Position numbers and translations under genes: made by a program | Shown: piece after piece, positions 16,899 to 24,869 of the stretch | Numbering within the stretch: the first letter of the stretch is position 1 | How the letters are laid out: each line of letters starts with the position of its first letter | Source of the DNA: Brevundimonas sp. | GTDB taxonomy: Bacteria; Pseudomonadota; Alphaproteobacteria; Caulobacterales; Caulobacteraceae | Assembly (NCBI RefSeq): GCF_016742135.1 | Contig: NZ_JACVCG010000001.1 | Location: forward strand, 124,001-188,000 | DNA: 64,000 bases | Direction of reading: 5' to 3' | The notes under the pieces: generated by a model | What the model saw: only the letters and a program-made list of their open reading frames with translations | What the model was told of the DNA's origin: nothing | Database searches by the model: none

Positions 16899-18602
16899 AT
16901 GACCGATACCCTTACCCCGACCCGCGACGATTTCGCCGCCCTTCTCGACGAGACCCTTCAGGGTCGTGACCTTGGCGAAGGCCAGGTCGTCCATGGCCGC
17001 GTCGTCGGCATCGAAAAAGACATCATCATCATCGACGTCGGTCTGAAGACCGAAGGCCGGATCTCGGCCCGCGAGTTCGGTCAGGGCGAAGGCGCCTCCA
17101 TCCCCAAGGTCGGCGATGACGTCGAAGTCTATCTCGAGCGCGTCGAGAACGCCCTGGGCGAGGCCGTCATCAGCCGCGACAAGGCTCGCCGCGAGGAAGC
17201 CTGGACCCGTCTGGAAGCCGTCTTCGCCGAAGAGCAGCCCGTCATGGGCGCCATCGTCGGCCGGGTGAAGGGTGGCTTCACCGTCGATCTGGGCGGCGCA
17301 TCGGCCTTCCTGCCGGGCTCGCAGGTCGACATCCGCCCGGTCCGCGACGTCGGCCCGCTGATGGGCAAGGAACAGCCCTTCGCCATTCTCAAGATGGACC
17401 GTCCGCGCGGCAACATCGTCGTCTCGCGTCGCGCCATCCTGGAAGAAGCCCGCGCAGAGCAGCGCACCGAACTGGTCGGCCAGCTGGCCGAGGGTGAAGT
17501 CCGCGAAGGCGTGGTCAAGAACATCACCGACTACGGTGCGTTCGTGGACCTGGGCGGCATCGACGGCCTGCTGCACGTCACCGACATGTCGTGGAAGCGC
17601 GTCTCGCACCCCTCGCAGGTGCTGGCCGTCGGCGACACCGTCCAGGTGCAGATCGTCAAGATCAACCCCGACACCCAGCGCATCAGCCTGGGCATGAAGC
17701 AGCTGCAGACCGATCCGTGGGACGGCGTCGAAGCCAAATACCCGGTCGGCGCCAAGATGACCGGCCGCATCACCAATATCACCGACTACGGCGCCTTCGT
17801 CGAGCTGGAAGCCGGTGTCGAGGGTCTGGTCCACGTCTCGGAAATGAGCTGGACCAAGAAGAACGTCCATCCGGGCAAGATCGTCTCCACCTCGCAGGAA
17901 GTGGACGTGGTCGTCCTGGACGTCGATTCCGCCAAGCGTCGCATCTCGCTGGGTCTCAAGCAGGCCCAGGACAATCCGTGGGATGCCTTCGTCGCCAATC
18001 ACCCGATCGGCTCGACCGTCGAGGGTGAGGTCAAGAACGCCACCGAATTCGGTCTGTTCATCGGCCTGGACAGCGACATCGACGGCATGGTCCACCTGTC
18101 CGACCTCGACTGGAACGTCTCGGGCGAAGAAGCCATCCAGCGCTATCGCAAGGGCGAGATGGTCAAGGCCAAGGTGCTCGACGTCGACGTCGAGAAGGAA
18201 CGCGTCTCGCTCGGCATCAAGCAGCTGGGCGGCGATCCGATGGAAGGCGACACCTACAAGAAGGGTCAGCAGATCACCGTCACCGTCACGGCCATCGAGA
18301 CCGGCGGCATCGAGGTCAAGTTCGGCGAGGATGACGCGCCGGTCACGGCCTTCATCCGCAAGTCGGACCTGTCGCGTGACCGGGCCGAACAGCGCCCCGA
18401 GCGCTTCGCCGTCGGCGATCGCGTCGACGCCATGATCACCGGTATCGAAAAGGCCACGCGCCGCGTCTCGGTCTCGGTCAAGGCGCTCGAGATGAAGGAC
18501 GAGCAGGAAGCCATCGAACAGTTCGGCTCTTCGGACTCCGGCGCTTCGCTCGGCGACATCCTGGGTGCCGCCCTGCGCGAAAAGGGTACGACCAGGGACT
18601 AA
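16899..18602 (+). CDS. rpsA: 30S ribosomal protein S1
   Basis: mRNA-binding protein of the small subunit that unfolds leaders and helps initiation. The start at 16899 gives MTDTLTPTRDDFAALLDETL, matching the short acidic head of alphaproteobacterial S1; a longer in-frame start at 16704 would run into cmk. There are six S1/OB-fold repeats in 567 residues; repeats 3 and 4 show near-identical NITDYGAFV(D/E)L and GLLHVTDMSW or GLVHVSEMSW segments. The leader between cmk and rpsA is 154 bp, so rpsA likely has its own promoter. A strong terminator follows. Confidence 0.98.
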   Translation: MTDTLTPTRDDFAALLDETLQGRDLGEGQVVHGRVVGIEKDIIIIDVGLKTEGRISAREFGQGEGASIPKVGDDVEVYLERVENALGEAVISRDKARREEAWTRLEAVFAEEQPVMGAIVGRVKGGFTVDLGGASAFLPGSQVDIRPVRDVGPLMGKEQPFAILKMDRPRGNIVVSRRAILEEARAEQRTELVGQLAEGEVREGVVKNITDYGAFVDLGGIDGLLHVTDMSWKRVSHPSQVLAVGDTVQVQIVKINPDTQRISLGMKQLQTDPWDGVEAKYPVGAKMTGRITNITDYGAFVELEAGVEGLVHVSEMSWTKKNVHPGKIVSTSQEVDVVVLDVDSAKRRISLGLKQAQDNPWDAFVANHPIGSTVEGEVKNATEFGLFIGLDSDIDGMVHLSDLDWNVSGEEAIQRYRKGEMVKAKVLDVDVEKERVSLGIKQLGGDPMEGDTYKKGQQITVTVTAIETGGIEVKFGEDDAPVTAFIRKSDLSRDRAEQRPERFAVGDRVDAMITGIEKATRRVSVSVKALEMKDEQEAIEQFGSSDSGASLGDILGAALREKGTTRD

Positions 18603-18624
18603 CGTCGTTATCCGTGCAAAATGG

Positions 18625-18655
18625 GGGCGGTCGGAGCGATCCGGCCGCCCTTTTT
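18625..18655 (+). terminator. Rho-independent terminator after rpsA
   Basis: GGGCGGTCGG pairs with CCGGCCGCCC (one G-T wobble) around AGCGAT and is followed by TTTTT. Confidence 0.9.
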
Positions 18656-18673
18656 GCTGTTTCTCGCGCTAAT

Positions 18674-18717
18674 TAATGTCGGTTAGCGTACATTAAGCCT
18701 GTTAATGATGCTTAATC
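18674..18717 (+). promoter_or_regulatory. AT-rich upstream region of ihfB with clustered TTAA motifs
   Basis: TTAATGT (18674-18680) and ACATTAA (18691-18697) are exact inverted repeats. TTAA recurs at 18694, 18703 and 18713. The patch stands out in GC-rich surroundings and lies about 130 bp before the IHF-beta start. The spacing (9-10 bp between starts) is close to, but not equal to, the TTAA-N7-TTAA CtrA site. Confidence 0.45.
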
Positions 18718-18845
18718 TGCGCATCCCCCCTTTATTCCCCGGCCACGCGAGGTCTAGGGTGGGGCCAGCCGCCGGGGGGCCGGTTTGGCAGGCACGATGG
18801 ATGCCGCAACACGAATTGCGCCCGTCGGGACGAGAAGGGGCTGAG

Positions 18846-19130
18846 ATGATCAAGTCCGAATTGATTGAGAAACTGGCGGCCGAAAACCCGCATCTGACCC
18901 AGGCCGAGGTCGAGCGTCTGGTCAATGTCGTGCTGGGCCGCATGGTCGAGACCCTGTCGGATGGCGGGCGGGTCGAAATCCGGGGCTTCGGGGCCTTTTC
19001 GGTTCGGCATCGTCCCGCGCGCCAGGGGCGCAACCCGCGAACCGGCGAAACCGTCGACGTGCCGGCCAAGGCCGTGCCCTTCTTCAAAAGCGGCAAGGAG
19101 CTGCGCGAGCGGCTGAACGCCGGGGACTGA
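18846..19130 (+). CDS. ihfB: Integration host factor subunit beta
   Basis: DNA-bending nucleoid protein that pairs with IHF-alpha. The ATG at 18846, preceded by GGGGCTGAG, gives the standard [20 protein letters not shown] opening and a 94-residue product. The beta-arm region has [20 protein letters not shown], then [15 protein letters not shown], with the intercalating Pro within RNPRTG. The C-terminal helix is [12 protein letters not shown]. The in-frame extension back to 18705 lacks homology and was rejected. An acetyltransferase gene follows 8 bp later. Confidence 0.97.
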   Translation: MIKSELIEKLAAENPHLTQAEVERLVNVVLGRMVETLSDGGRVEIRGFGAFSVRHRPARQGRNPRTGETVDVPAKAVPFFKSGKELRERLNAGD

Positions 19131-19138
19131 GGCGGCGC

Positions 19139-19615
19139 ATGCGGCCCGGCTGGCGGATCCTCCCGGCGGACTTCGACGACCCCCGGCTTCAGGCGCTCCT
19201 GGCCCTGCACCTTGACGGCATGCGCCGCTATTCGCCCGCCTGCGCGGTGCACGCCCTGGACCTGTCAGGTCTCAAGGCTCCGGGCGTGACGCTCTATACC
19301 CTGTGGCAGGACGACAGCCTTCTCGGCATGGGCGCCCTGCGGCTCCACGACGGCGGCGTGGCCGAGATCAAGTCGATGCGCACCCATCCCGATCATCTGG
19401 GACAGGGCGTGGCCCGGACCCTGCTGGAGCATCTGATCGATCAGGCCCGCCATCAGGGCTGTCACCGCCTCAGTCTGGAAACAGGGTCCGGCCCGGCCTT
19501 CGAGGCGGCGCTGAACCTTTACGGCGCGCGCGGATTCATCAGGGGCGGGGCCTTCGGCGACTATACGGCCAGCGATTTCAATCAATTCTATCATCTCGAT
19601 CTGCAGCCGGCCTGA
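19139..19615 (+). CDS. GNAT-family N-acetyltransferase
   Basis: A 158-residue single-domain acetyltransferase. The acetyl-CoA loop is MRTHPDHLGQGVARTLLEHL (residues 79-98), preceded by the beta-4 strand GGVAEIKS and followed by LSLETGSGPAFEAALNLYGARGF. The layout resembles PhnO/YedL-type small-molecule N-acetyltransferases. The substrate is unknown. It begins 8 bp after ihfB, likely on the same transcript, and mscL follows after 32 bp. Confidence 0.88.
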   Translation: MRPGWRILPADFDDPRLQALLALHLDGMRRYSPACAVHALDLSGLKAPGVTLYTLWQDDSLLGMGALRLHDGGVAEIKSMRTHPDHLGQGVARTLLEHLIDQARHQGCHRLSLETGSGPAFEAALNLYGARGFIRGGAFGDYTASDFNQFYHLDLQPA

Positions 19616-19647
19616 GCGCCGCGCCGGATCGCATCACGGAGAAAGAC

Positions 19648-20064
19648 ATGGGGCTGTTCCAGGAATTCCGCGAGTTCGCGGTGCGCGGCAATGTCGTCGA
19701 TCTGGCGGTCGGCATCATCATTGGTGCGGCCTTCAACGGCATCGTCAAAAGCCTGGTCGATCAGGTCGTCATGCCCCCGATCGGCCTGATCACGGGCGGC
19801 CTCGACTTCTCCGAGCTGAAATGGGTGCTGAAGCCCGAGGACCCCACGACCGAGGCCATTGAGGAGGTCGCCATCCAGTACGGCGCCTTTGCCAATACCG
19901 TCGTGCAGTTCCTGATCGTGGCCTTCGTTGTCTTCCTGCTGGTCAAGGGCATCAACAACATGCGCCGCAAACAGGCCGAGGAGCCCCAGGCCACACCCTC
20001 GGCGCCCACCCCCAGCGAGGCCCTGCTCACTGAAATCCGCGACCTGCTGAAGACCCGGGGCTGA
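19648..20064 (+). CDS. mscL: Large-conductance mechanosensitive channel
   Basis: Homopentameric inner-membrane channel that opens under membrane tension to release solutes on osmotic downshock. The ATG at 19648 follows GGAGAAAGAC. The product is 138 residues: an amphipathic N-terminal helix (MGLFQEFREFAVRGNVVDLA), TM1 with GIIIGAAFNGIVKSLV (the pore gate glycines), the periplasmic loop, TM2 (VVQFLIVAFVVFLLVKG) and a cytoplasmic bundle ending EALLTEIRDLLKTRG, the conserved C-terminal helix. Confidence 0.97.
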   Translation: MGLFQEFREFAVRGNVVDLAVGIIIGAAFNGIVKSLVDQVVMPPIGLITGGLDFSELKWVLKPEDPTTEAIEEVAIQYGAFANTVVQFLIVAFVVFLLVKGINNMRRKQAEEPQATPSAPTPSEALLTEIRDLLKTRG

Positions 20065-20240
20065 TGTCGGGTTGAGGGCAACTCCTGCGACAGCCGCCGC
20101 CAAAACCTCCTGTGTTTTAAACGTCTCCGGCGACTCCTGGACCGTTTTGACCGACCAGGTCCCGGCCCCGTCCATACTGTCCGGTTGCCAAACCCGCCGG
20201 ACCGCCCCGACGTGATTTCAGACCATTCAGACGGTCAAAA

Positions 20241-20394
20241 TGCGCCTCCCCTTCCCCTTGAGGGGGAAGGGGCGGGGGGTGGGGTGGACGCACTGCCCAC
20301 GATGCCCGGGCACAGGAGGCACCGCCGCCTCGCGCGCCCGACCGGACATACCTGCCTCCACCCCCACCCCACCCTCCCCCCTCAAGGGGGAGGG
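20241..20394. repeat. REP-like palindrome doublet in inverted orientation
   Basis: Copy one has arms CCCCTTCCCC and GGGGAAGGGG around TTGAG (20248-20272). Copy two has CCCTCCCCC and GGGGGAGGG around CTCAA (20372-20394), the opposite orientation. Flanking GGGGGGTGGGGTGG and CCACCCCCACCCC tracts extend the inverted relation. This is the layout of a BIME-type pair of repetitive extragenic palindromes. Confidence 0.7.
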
Positions 20395-20411
20395 CTCAGC
20401 AGAGAGGATTT

Positions 20412-20483
20412 CAGACCATTCAGACCATTCAGACCATTCAGACCATTCAGACCATTCAGACGGTTCAGACGGTTCAGACGGTA
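20412..20483 (+). repeat. 9-bp tandem repeat array (8 units)
   Basis: Five units of CAGACCATT are followed by three of CAGACGGTT (the last ends in A). Unit length is a multiple of three and all frames stay open, but no start site or coding signature supports a peptide. Confidence 0.85.
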
Positions 20484-20720
20484 TTTCTGCATCCGGGCCG
20501 GGACGATTTCAGACCATTCAGACGGTTCAGACCCTGTTTTCGACCCCGGACGTCGGCCCGTGTCCACACCTCGGTAACCTTAGGCCTTGTCCGGGTTTGA
20601 GGATCGTGATCGAAATGCGCCTTCGTGCGCCAGGTGGGGTGCCGCAAGAGGGAGTAAGCCGTTGTCAGAAGCGGACATGAGGGGCGCGGGTGTTGCGCCT
20701 GACCGGGGGAGGAACCGGAA

Positions 20721-22646
20721 ATGAATATCGTCATTATCGTCGGCCTGATCATCACCCTGGTGACGGGCCTTCCGGTTCTGCTGCAGATCCTGAAAAATCA
20801 TCCCAAAGGGCTGATGATCCTGTTCTTCGCCGAGATGTGGGAGCGCTTTTCCTACTACGGCATGCGGGCCATCCTGATCTTCTACCTGACCCAGCATTTC
20901 CTGTTCGACGATGCCCTCGCGGGCTCAACCTACGGGTCCTACACCTCGCTGGTCTATCTGTTGCCGCTGCTCGGCGGCCTTCTGGCTGACCGTTATCTGG
21001 GCACGCGCAAGGCGATCGCCTTCGGGGCCATCCTGCTGGTGGCCGGTCACAGCGCCATGGCGCTGGAAGGCACCCAGGCCACCCAGTATCTGGTCTATGA
21101 CGACACCCGTTATCAGGTGACGTCCGAGGGCGGCGAGGGGTCGCGGATCATGATCGGCGACACCCCTGTGGCCTTCATGGGCGCCGAGGGCGGCGGCGTC
21201 GCCCTGCAGTCCCCGCCGGCGGACTCGCCTCTTCCTGCGGTCCTGCCCGCGGGCAGCTATGCAATGGAGGCGGACCGCAATCCCCTCTACGTCAGCATCT
21301 TCTATCTGGCGCTGTCGCTGATCATCGTCGGGGTGGGCTTCCTGAAACCGAACATCTCGACGATCGTGGGCCAGCTGTATCCGCAAGGCGATCCCCGGCG
21401 CGATTCGGGCTTCACCCTCTATTATTACGGCATCAACCTCGGGGCCTTCTGGGCCGCCATCCTGTGTGGCTATCTGGGCCAGACCGTCGGCTGGTGGGCG
21501 GGCTTCGGCCTGGCCGGGGTCGGCATGGCCCTGGGCTGGATCGTCTTCGTGCTCGGCAAGCCGCTGCTGCAGGGCAATGGTGAGCCGCCCAACCCGGTGC
21601 TGCTGAAGCAGTCCGTCGCCGGGCCGATCAACCGCGAATGGATGATCTATCTGGGGGGGTTCGCCAGCGTGGGCATCGTCTGGTTCATGGTCCAGTCCAG
21701 CCAGGTCGTCGGCTGGGCACTGGGCGTCAGTACCATTCTGGCGCTCGCCTTCATCGCCTGGTTCATCGTCTTCCGGTGCACGGACAAGATCGAGCGCGAG
21801 CGCATGATGCTGGCGGTAGTCCTGATCTTTGCCTCGGTGGTCTTCTGGACCCTGTTTGAACAGGCCGGCACCTCGCTGAATCTGTTCACCGACCGCAACG
21901 TCGATCTGGCCCTCACGTCACAGGCGGTGAATGTGCTCGGCATCCCCGTGGGCACGCCGGCTCAGATGGCCGCTGCCGGGATCGACATCAGTGGGGGCAT
22001 GGCATGGATCGATTCGACCATCACGGCGTCCCAGACCCAGTCGTTCAACGCGGGCTTCATCCTGATCTTCGCCCCCATCTTCGCGGCGCTCTGGGCCTTC
22101 CTCGGAAGCCGTCGGATGGATCCGAACCCGACGCTGAAGTTCGCCATGGCGCTGCTTCAGGTTGGTCTCGGCTTCATGGTCGTGGTCTGGGCGGTGGACT
22201 CGGGTTTCGTCAACGAAGCCTTCCGCGTGCCGCTGCTGTTCCTGGGACTGCTCTACCTGCTGCATACGACCGGTGAGCTGTTCCTGTCGCCGGTCGGTCT
22301 GTCGCAGATCACCAAGCTGTCCGTCGCCTCGGTGGTCAGCTTCATGATGGCGGTGTGGTTCCTGTCCAGCTCGATCGCCCAGTTCGTGGGCGGCCAGATC
22401 GCGGGACTGGCGGGGACCGAGACCATCGGCGGCCAGGTCCTGGACCCGGAGGCCGCGCTCGCGGCGTCTCTCAGGGTGTTTGAAATGCTGGGATGGGTCG
22501 GTATCGCCTGCGGCGTCGCCTTCTTCCTGATCAGCTTCTTCATCAAGCACTGGGCGCACGGGGCCGACGAGCCTCGCAATCCCGGCCCCGATCTGACGGA
22601 TCGTGGCCAACAGGACGCCAACATCGCCAAGCCCGATCAGGTCTGA
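20721..22646 (+). CDS. POT/PTR-family proton-coupled di- and tripeptide transporter
   Basis: Inner-membrane symporter of 641 residues. The start region has MWERFSYYGMRAILIFYLTQ, which contains the POT ExxERFxYY motif (ERFSYY) for proton coupling. LLADRYLGTRKAIAFG is the MFS loop 2-3 motif and FTLYYYGINLGAF is the PTR2 signature. An extra polar insert of about 70 residues (about residues 120-185) lies between early helices and is not in the shortest POT members. It is followed by a strong terminator. Two TonB-dependent receptors converge on it, suggesting but not proving a shared role in peptide uptake. Confidence 0.94.
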   Translation: MNIVIIVGLIITLVTGLPVLLQILKNHPKGLMILFFAEMWERFSYYGMRAILIFYLTQHFLFDDALAGSTYGSYTSLVYLLPLLGGLLADRYLGTRKAIAFGAILLVAGHSAMALEGTQATQYLVYDDTRYQVTSEGGEGSRIMIGDTPVAFMGAEGGGVALQSPPADSPLPAVLPAGSYAMEADRNPLYVSIFYLALSLIIVGVGFLKPNISTIVGQLYPQGDPRRDSGFTLYYYGINLGAFWAAILCGYLGQTVGWWAGFGLAGVGMALGWIVFVLGKPLLQGNGEPPNPVLLKQSVAGPINREWMIYLGGFASVGIVWFMVQSSQVVGWALGVSTILALAFIAWFIVFRCTDKIERERMMLAVVLIFASVVFWTLFEQAGTSLNLFTDRNVDLALTSQAVNVLGIPVGTPAQMAAAGIDISGGMAWIDSTITASQTQSFNAGFILIFAPIFAALWAFLGSRRMDPNPTLKFAMALLQVGLGFMVVVWAVDSGFVNEAFRVPLLFLGLLYLLHTTGELFLSPVGLSQITKLSVASVVSFMMAVWFLSSSIAQFVGGQIAGLAGTETIGGQVLDPEAALAASLRVFEMLGWVGIACGVAFFLISFFIKHWAHGADEPRNPGPDLTDRGQQDANIAKPDQV

Positions 22647-22678
22647 CGTCGGGCATCCGACCGGACAGGCTGGACAGG

Positions 22679-22710
22679 GGGGGCGGGGCCGGTGGGCTCC
22701 GCCCCCTTTA
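22679..22710 (+). terminator. Strong terminator between peptide transporter and TonB receptor
   Basis: GGGGGCGGGGCC pairs with GGCTCCGCCCCC over 12 bp (one G-T) around GGTG, then TTTA. It sits between convergent genes and could serve both. Confidence 0.8.
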
Positions 22711-22724
22711 CTGTGGGCTAATCC

Positions 22725-24785
22725 TCAGATTGTCTTGCGGATTTGCAGGAACAGCCAGGACCCGCGGGTCTGGGCATAGGTCTCGCGCAGGGCCAGAGGC
22801 GCGCTGTCGCGCGGGCCGGCATAGATGTCCCGCCGCCGCCGTTCCTCGGCGTCGGTCAGGTTGCTGAGGTCGATCCGCACGCTCAGGTCGCGCGACGGCT
22901 TCCAGTGAACGAAGGCCCCGAAGTAGGGCTCGGACTCGGTGTAGCGCAGCTCCCGCACCCGGTAGCCGGTCCCGCCGTCCATGTCGCAGCCGTGGTCCAT
23001 GCCCCAGGTCCAGCGGCCGCCGTCCAGGTCCTGGCTGAAGGCGACCCCACAGCCGAAGCCGTCGTCGCCCGAGAACCGCCGGGTCTCGCCCGTCAGGGGG
23101 TCGGTGACCTCGGTCTCGCGCGTCACCGCCCGCGCCGTGAGGCGTCCGTCCGGGATGCCCAGCCGATCCATCGGCAGGGTCACCTGCACCTCGAACTCGG
23201 TCTGGCGGGCATCCCCGATGTTGCCCAGCGCCTCGAACCCCCCGACCAGCGGGATGACGTCGATGTAGTCCTCATAGCGGTTGTGCGTCAGCCGCGCGGT
23301 GAACACCCCCTCGTCCCAGAAGCGCCGCTCATAGACCACCTCGACGGGGTTGGACTTGGTGGGCTCCAGGTCGGCGTTGCCCGCCTCGACCTGGCCCAGA
23401 TCGACCTCGGCCGAGGCGGCGAAGTCGCCAAAGTCGAGCTGGCCGACCTTGCGCTCCGCCCGGAAGCGGAACTGGTGATTGGGCAGGGGTGTCCAGGTCA
23501 CCAGAAGGCGGGGCTTGGGGTAGACAAAGGACTTGGCGCTGTCGGTGTCGCCCGACTGGCGGATCTCCGACACCTCGACCCGCAGGCCCGCCTCGACCGT
23601 CAGGTTGGGCGCCGGGCGCCAGGTCGCCTGGCCGGAGACCTCGCCGCGCACCTCCTCGACCAGCACGGAGGCGCCGGGAAGGGCGACCGGCACGCCGTTC
23701 TCCTCATAGGCGGTGTCGGTGTCGAGGAAGTTGTAGGCGACTTCGGCCCCGCCCTCATACGACCAGCGGTCGTCGCGGCGGTGACGGACGACGCCCCGTC
23801 CGATGGTCTCCCCCGACGTCGAGTCGCTGGTGAACAGGCCGGTCCGCCCCGTCCGGACAAAGCCCGACTCGACGGTCGAGGTGTCCAGCCGCTGCAGCCC
23901 GGTCAGCTCCAATTCCGTTTCCGGGCCCAGGGGGCGGGTCCAGCGGGCGCCGATCTCCCCGCTCAGCTCCTTGAAACCCCTCTGGCTGAAGTCGTCGTCC
24001 CCCGCCCCGGCGCGGATGAGGATGTCCTGCTCCTGGTCGTTGTTGAAGTACGAGGTGACCGCGTTGACCCGCAGCAGCCCCCCCGCCCAGGGACGCTGAA
24101 CGGCCCCCGAGGCGCGCACATTGCGGAACCGGTCCCACGACCGGATATCCGCGTCCTGGATCAGGGCACCGGAAGGATCAAAACGCCGGCGGTGCCCTTC
24201 ATTGGTGTTGCTGGTGCGGTCGACCGTGGCGCTGATGGCTCCCTCGATCTGGCTGTCGCCGGCCCGCCGGGAGTACTCGGCCTGGACGATCGGCCCGATG
24301 TAGCCGTCCTCATAAACATAGGCGTCGAGCCCCAGCACGCGCTCGACCGTGACCGTGGTCTTCAGGACGACATTGGCGACGACCGAGCGCCCCTGCATGT
24401 CGATCCCGGGAGCCCCGCCCCGGATCAGCTCGATCCGCTCGATGCTGTCGGCCGAGATGCGACCCAGAAGATTGGCCAGGCCTTCGCTCTTGGTCGACGG
24501 ATGCCGACCGTCGATCAGGACATTGCCGGCCGTGCCGGCCAGTCCCCGCGTCCCTGAACTGCCGCTGTTCAGGGCAAAGCCAGGCAGGCGTTGGATCATG
24601 TCCAGCGCCGTCCGCGGACGGGTATCGGCAAAGAAGGCGGGATCGTAGATCAGGACGCCGGGGCGCTCCGGATCCTGGCGCGCCTCCACGCCTGCATCGG
24701 GCGCATACTGGGCGGCGGCGGGCGGGGCCAGGCCCAGCCACAGGGTGGCCGCCGCGGTGCTCGCCAGCCAGACGGTGCGTGTCAT
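22725..24785 (-). CDS. TonB-dependent outer-membrane receptor (paralogue 1)
   Basis: Outer-membrane beta-barrel of 686 residues that takes up a ligand using TonB energy. From the ATG at 24785 a signal peptide (WLASTAAATLWLGLAPPAAA) is followed by the plug: ALDMIQRLPGFALNSGSSGT, then GNVLIDGRHPSTKSEGL and ERIELIRGGAPGIDMQGRS. The barrel ends in KTI, with an aromatic-poor final strand LFLQIRKTI. No clear TonB box (DTxxVTA type) is seen after the signal sequence. It is about half identical by eye to the next receptor, with the same segment order. The ligand is unknown. Confidence 0.92.
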   Translation of the reverse strand: MTRTVWLASTAAATLWLGLAPPAAAQYAPDAGVEARQDPERPGVLIYDPAFFADTRPRTALDMIQRLPGFALNSGSSGTRGLAGTAGNVLIDGRHPSTKSEGLANLLGRISADSIERIELIRGGAPGIDMQGRSVVANVVLKTTVTVERVLGLDAYVYEDGYIGPIVQAEYSRRAGDSQIEGAISATVDRTSNTNEGHRRRFDPSGALIQDADIRSWDRFRNVRASGAVQRPWAGGLLRVNAVTSYFNNDQEQDILIRAGAGDDDFSQRGFKELSGEIGARWTRPLGPETELELTGLQRLDTSTVESGFVRTGRTGLFTSDSTSGETIGRGVVRHRRDDRWSYEGGAEVAYNFLDTDTAYEENGVPVALPGASVLVEEVRGEVSGQATWRPAPNLTVEAGLRVEVSEIRQSGDTDSAKSFVYPKPRLLVTWTPLPNHQFRFRAERKVGQLDFGDFAASAEVDLGQVEAGNADLEPTKSNPVEVVYERRFWDEGVFTARLTHNRYEDYIDVIPLVGGFEALGNIGDARQTEFEVQVTLPMDRLGIPDGRLTARAVTRETEVTDPLTGETRRFSGDDGFGCGVAFSQDLDGGRWTWGMDHGCDMDGGTGYRVRELRYTESEPYFGAFVHWKPSRDLSVRIDLSNLTDAEERRRRDIYAGPRDSAPLALRETYAQTRGSWLFLQIRKTI

Positions 24786-24869
24786 GTCCCCTCCCCTTGA
24801 TCCGGCCACCCATAACGCCCGAACCGTCAATCGCCAGTTACAAGACGGAAAGGTGGCCGGATCCCGGGA

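Larger units (their letters stand above)
20065..20720. other. 656-bp gene-free, repeat-bearing region
   Basis: No coding frame here has convincing composition; those that exist translate the repeats (for example runs of SDH or FRP). It holds three copies of GATTTCAGACCATTCAGAC (starting at 20214, 20407 and 20505), a palindromic repeat doublet and a 9-bp tandem array. The last 180 bp are the leader of the peptide transporter, whose ribosome site is within GGAGGAACCGGAA. Confidence 0.7.

Noticed and set aside
16548..18095. Minus-strand open frame of 515 codons
   Set aside because: Antisense to rpsA; the Asp/Val-rich composition is the shadow of S1 codons.
20412..20483. Possible CRISPR array
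   Set aside because: The 9-bp units are directly adjacent with no spacers and no cas genes are near.
20185..20680. Open frames coding for SDH or FRP repeats
   Set aside because: They translate the 9-bp array and the palindromes; no start context or homologous protein features.
22743..24557. Plus-strand open frame of 604 codons
   Set aside because: Antisense to TonB receptor 1; high-GC DNA leaves long frames open on the opposite strand.
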